A DNA stretch of 8,183 nt from contig JAQCHG010000049.1 in NCBI GenBank assembly GCA_027619675.1, forward strand, positions 1-8,183, read 5' to 3'. Below are positions 6,348 through 8,183 of this stretch, piece by piece. Every line of letters begins with the position of its first letter. The stretch's first letter is position 1. The DNA comes from Cyanobacteriota bacterium. Lineage in GTDB: Bacteria; Cyanobacteriota; Cyanobacteriia; Phormidesmidales; Phormidesmidaceae. The notes beneath the pieces were generated by a model. The model saw only the letters and a list, made by a program, of their open reading frames with translations. It was not told the DNA's origin and did no database searches. The translations under genes and the position numbers were made by a program.

Positions 6348-6713
6348 ATGGCACGGCAAGTGAAAGAAGGCGACGGATGGCGTCTGGGTTGGAACCCGGA
6401 CGCCATTCAGTTTCAAGGGTTGGTGGCGGGGGCCGATTGGGCCTTAGAGCTAACCCCCGAGGAATTTGAGGATTTCTGTCGCCTCGCCCGACAACTGGCG
6501 GACACCCTAACCGCCATGGCGACGGAGCTAATGACGGAAGAGCGCATTGCCTGCGAGGCAGAAAGTGAACGCATTTGGCTGGAGGCGGAAGGCTATCCCC
6601 ACCACTATCAGTTGCGGCTGCTGCTGTTGACGGGCCGCCGGGGGGAAGGGGCTTGGCCACCGACGGTGGTCCCTGCACTGTTGCAGGCGATCGCCAGCCT
6701 GCAAGTTTTTTAG
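6348..6713 (+). CDS. DUF1818 family protein
   Basis: A 121-residue protein of the DUF1818 family, widespread in cyanobacteria and without a known function. The opening MARQVKEGDGWRLGWNPDA (1-19), then GLVAGADWALELTPEEFEDFCRL (about 24-46), CEAESERIWLEAEGYPHHY (about 69-87) and the end PALLQAIASLQVF match the family well from memory. It has no membrane helix or signal peptide, many acidic residues and is probably cytosolic. It lies 30 bases after rpoZ on the same strand; I recall this pairing from other cyanobacteria, which hints at a link with transcription or simply an old operon. The ATG at 6348 lacks a clear Shine-Dalgarno sequence, so translational coupling with rpoZ is possible. It converges with the transporter gene 102 bases away, with no clear terminator between them. 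Confidence 0.9.
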   Translation: MARQVKEGDGWRLGWNPDAIQFQGLVAGADWALELTPEEFEDFCRLARQLADTLTAMATELMTEERIACEAESERIWLEAEGYPHHYQLRLLLLTGRRGEGAWPPTVVPALLQAIASLQVF

Positions 6714-6815
6714 GGCACGTCATCCATTGCTCAGCGAGGCCCGATGCCGCTGGCGGCGACTTTTCTGATCGCCTAGGTGCTGTCAACCCAGGATGGTGGT
6801 GTGGGGGCTGGGGTG

Positions 6816-7439
6816 TCAGGTTGAGGCGGATGCGATCGCCCGCCAAGATTGGGACAACACGGTTCCGGCGGAGCGGGCAAACACGACGGTGAGCAGCAGA
6901 CCGACCAACAAATCCGGCAGGGGAGATTGGGTTAACCAGACCACCCCGGCTGCCCCCACAACGGAGGTGTTGGCAATGATGTCATTGCGGGAGCAGAGCC
7001 AAACGGACGACATGTTTAGGTTGTCTTGGCGGTGACGGGTGAGCAGGGCCAGACAAACTAGGTTGGCCGCTAGCGCTAACAAGCCAATGACCCCCATGAT
7101 GTCTGCGGTGGGGGTCGCCCCGGCAACAAATTGATAGATGGCACGGGCAAAGACGGCGATCGCAAAGCCAAACATGATCACCCCCTTCAGCAGGGCCGCC
7201 CCCGCCTGAGCTTTGGCGCTGCGATGAATCACATACAGGCTGGTGCCATAGACCAAGGCGTCGCCCAGCATATCCAAAGAGTCCCCCGTCAGTGACAGGG
7301 AAGCCGCCCGCAGCCCCGCCCCAAACTCGACGACAAACATCACCAGGTTGATGGCTAACACGGCCCAAAGCACCCGAGCTTGGCGCTGCTTGAGGTGAGC
7401 CAGAGCCTCAGCTTTGTGCTGACAACAGCGATCGGCCAT
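6816..7439 (-). CDS. short cation diffusion facilitator (CDF) family metal transporter
   Basis: A probable inner-membrane divalent-metal exporter of 207 residues. Six hydrophobic segments are seen at about 24-44, 52-72, 82-106, 113-134, 150-170 and 175-195. The second holds TGDSLDMLGDALVYG with D56 and D60 where CDF proteins carry their transport-site H/DxxxD. The fifth holds RNDIIANTSVV, with D153 and N157 in the other half-site. The usual C-terminal cytoplasmic domain (about 80-100 residues in classical CDF proteins) is absent. I recall short forms ending in this way, so this is probably not a truncation. The N-terminal MADRCCQHK has two Cys and a His that could bind metal. Start: the ATG at 7439; a TTG at 7460 would add seven residues and lies inside the operator-like repeat. 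The metal (Zn, Cd, Co or other) cannot be told. A divergent AraC-type regulator gene starts 258 bases away. Confidence 0.87.
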   Translation of the reverse strand: MADRCCQHKAEALAHLKQRQARVLWAVLAINLVMFVVEFGAGLRAASLSLTGDSLDMLGDALVYGTSLYVIHRSAKAQAGAALLKGVIMFGFAIAVFARAIYQFVAGATPTADIMGVIGLLALAANLVCLALLTRHRQDNLNMSSVWLCSRNDIIANTSVVGAAGVVWLTQSPLPDLLVGLLLTVVFARSAGTVLSQSWRAIASAST

Positions 7440-7451
7440 TGTTTTTACCCA

Positions 7452-7509
7452 AACGTTCAAACGAGTATTTGAATAAAAGATATATCATTATGATGCTTGT
7501 TTGAACGTT
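7452..7509. promoter_or_regulatory. operator-like cluster of TTCAAA/TTTGAA half-sites upstream of the transporter
   Basis: AACGTTCAAAC (7452-7462) and its exact reverse complement GTTTGAACGTT (7499-7509) enclose 36 AT-rich bases. A third half-site, TTTGAA at 7468-7473, forms an inner inverted repeat with TTCAAA at 7456-7461 (six-base spacer). The cluster lies 12 to 70 bases before the transporter ATG, where its promoter should be; TATATC and CATAAT on the minus strand are possible -10 boxes. The inner repeat resembles operators of ArsR/SmtB metal sensors in layout. No such regulator is in the window, so the protein that binds is unknown. Confidence 0.6.
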
Positions 7510-7517
7510 GCTGGGAG

Positions 7518-7543
7518 ACCCTATCGGTAGGGGTGGTTATACT
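7518..7543 (+). promoter_or_regulatory. dyad plus -10-like box, candidate promoter toward the AraC-type gene
   Basis: CCCTA (7519-7523) and TAGGG (7528-7532) form a 5-bp dyad around TCGG within ACCCTATCGGTAGGGGT. TATACT (7538-7543) follows on the plus strand and fits a -10 consensus at five of six positions. No TTGACA-like -35 box stands at 17-19 bases, so activator-dependent use is imaginable, as at MerR-controlled promoters where a dyad fills the spacer. The arm sequence is only loosely like known MerR-family sites. Confidence 0.35.
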
Positions 7544-7550
7544 GAGTCAT

Positions 7551-7673
7551 TCCACCCAAGATCCCACATCCGGTATTTAGGCTGAGTTTCCTCCACCCAA
7601 GATCCCCCCAAGGGTTTTTAGGCGGACAGACTTCCACCTAAGATCCCGCATACGGGTATTAGGCGGAAAGTCT
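7551..7673. repeat. three tandem 41-bp repeats, each able to form a hairpin
   Basis: Units begin at 7551, 7592 and 7633, exactly 41 bases apart and without spacers. Units 1 and 2 match at 29 of 41 positions, units 2 and 3 at 32 of 41. Two blocks are kept: TCCACC(C/T)AAGATCCC on the left and TTAGGC(G/T)GA on the right. They are near-complementary, so each unit can fold with its left block pairing to its right block; unit 3 also has an inner CCCG-CATA-CGGG stem. In the minus-strand transcript the mismatches of units 2 and 3 become G-U pairs, giving full eight-pair outer stems. The array lies between the transporter and the AraC-type gene, just before the latter's ribosome binding site. Weak remains of further units may flank it on both sides. 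Confidence 0.8.
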
Positions 7674-7682
7674 CCCTCTAAT

Positions 7683-7688
7683 AAGGAG
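7683..7688 (+). promoter_or_regulatory. ribosome binding site AAGGAG of the AraC-type regulator gene
   Basis: AAGGAG stands nine bases before the ATG at 7698 and supports that start over the next in-frame ATG at 7713. Confidence 0.75.
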
Positions 7689-7697
7689 TTAGAACTC

Positions 7698-8183
7698 ATG
7701 AGGCTAGTTCCGATGTACAGCCCCATACAGGATGGTATAGATAAATCAGTTCGGTCGGTACAGTACTCAGAAGCACAGCCTCCCAGCAACCTCGCGGAAT
7801 TGGTACACTGCTTTTGGGAACTTAAAACAATCACTAATTTGCTAGATGATTTTCACTACCACGCATTACCCGATGCTTGCGTGAACATTCTGTTCAACCA
7901 AGTTGAAACGGACATAGCAGGAGTAACTGCACTTCGTACCAAACCTGAAGTATTAAACCTTGGAAAATCATTTCACTATGTTGGCATTCAGTTTTATCCG
8001 GGGGTATGGCAGGGTAAACAGGAAAAGATATTCGATAGCTATGTAGGAATGCCCTATTTAGGCAGTTTGCCACTGATACAAGTAAGTGAAAGTATCAAAG
8101 ATCTGAATTTTAATAGTAAACTACCAGCACTTTCAGATTTAGTTGAGTGGTTTTTTAAAGAAGAATTGATAAAAAATAATGCT
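7698..8183 (+). CDS. AraC-type transcriptional regulator, N-terminal sensor part (DUF6597-like), cut by window edge
   Basis: An open frame of 162 codons runs off the right edge. The visible part resembles the N-terminal effector domain found in many AraC-family regulators (DUF6597-like): SEAQPPSNLAELVHCFWEL (about 24-42), then FHYHALPDACVNILFN (52-67) and LGKSFHYVGIQFYPGVW (88-104), matching the usual order of a CFW block, an LPDxCV block and a GxxFxPG block. The helix-turn-helix DNA-binding half should follow outside the window, so the AraC call rests on the sensor part only. The gene is clearly AT-richer than its neighbours, uses many TTA, ATA, GTA and AAA codons and has no HIP1 octamer, suggesting recent transfer or relaxed composition. 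It is divergent from the metal transporter, and the shared 258-base spacer carries operator-like repeats, so it might control the transporter, itself or both. Confidence 0.72.
   Translation, partial: MRLVPMYSPIQDGIDKSVRSVQYSEAQPPSNLAELVHCFWELKTITNLLDDFHYHALPDACVNILFNQVETDIAGVTALRTKPEVLNLGKSFHYVGIQFYPGVWQGKQEKIFDSYVGMPYLGSLPLIQVSESIKDLNFNSKLPALSDLVEWFFKEELIKNNA

Noticed and set aside
5823..6416. 197-codon minus-strand open frame across the rpoZ region
   Set aside because: It is antisense to rpoZ and includes the 21-bp duplication translated as a repeated peptide; no family character.
7551..7673. CRISPR array
   Set aside because: The 41-bp units abut directly with no spacers and diverge in their middles; no cas gene is present.
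7577..7834. 85-codon minus-strand open frame across the repeats
   Set aside because: It covers the hairpin repeats and the antisense of the regulator gene; no domain is recognisable.

Overview
The window looks like a chromosomal stretch of a GC-rich cyanobacterium. Three things point there. The HIP1 octamer GCGATCGC occurs 14 times between positions 212 and 7163, against roughly 0.1 expected by chance. The omega subunit RpoZ is of the short cyanobacterial type. Several proteins belong to families I know mainly from cyanobacteria (DUF1818, DUF2949, a receiver-SpoIIE phosphatase). A Leptolyngbya-like filamentous form is a guess; the sequence does not fix the genus.

Layout from left to right. 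A CocE/NonD-type serine hydrolase runs off the left edge (1063 to 1, minus), preceded by a small cupin protein (1667-1188, minus). A 438-base stretch without a convincing gene (1668-2105) ends in a perfect 16-bp palindrome that touches the start codon of a receiver-SpoIIE/PP2C phosphatase (2106-3242, plus). Next come a DUF4864 protein (3408-3770, plus) and, convergent to it, a DUF2949 mini-protein (4020-3802, minus). Formyltetrahydrofolate deformylase purU (4988-4140, minus) sits 31 bases behind an SGNH/GDSL hydrolase (5696-5020, minus), which is broken by a frameshift just after its catalytic GDSL block.

A 390-base spacer (5697-6086) carries inverted repeats, a 21-bp tandem duplication and the likely rpoZ promoter, which has an 8-8-8 dyad around its -35 region. 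rpoZ (6087-6317) and a DUF1818 gene (6348-6713) follow as a probable two-gene unit. A short six-helix cation diffusion facilitator transporter faces them (7439-6816, minus).

The last ~740 bases differ in character: they are AT-richer and lack HIP1. They hold an operator-like cluster of TTCAAA/TTTGAA half-sites just upstream of the transporter, a dyad next to a -10-like box, three 41-bp tandem repeats that can each fold into a hairpin, and the N-terminal sensor part of an AraC-type regulator (7698 to right edge, plus). The transporter and regulator are divergent and probably share control signals.

Most of the window is ordinary housekeeping and small conserved cyanobacterial genes. The parts most worth a second look are the 7440-7700 regulatory region with its tandem hairpin repeats, the degenerate receiver domain of the phosphatase, the broken SGNH gene and the dyads at the phosphatase and rpoZ starts. 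I did not find a clear new multi-gene system such as a defence island or CRISPR locus.
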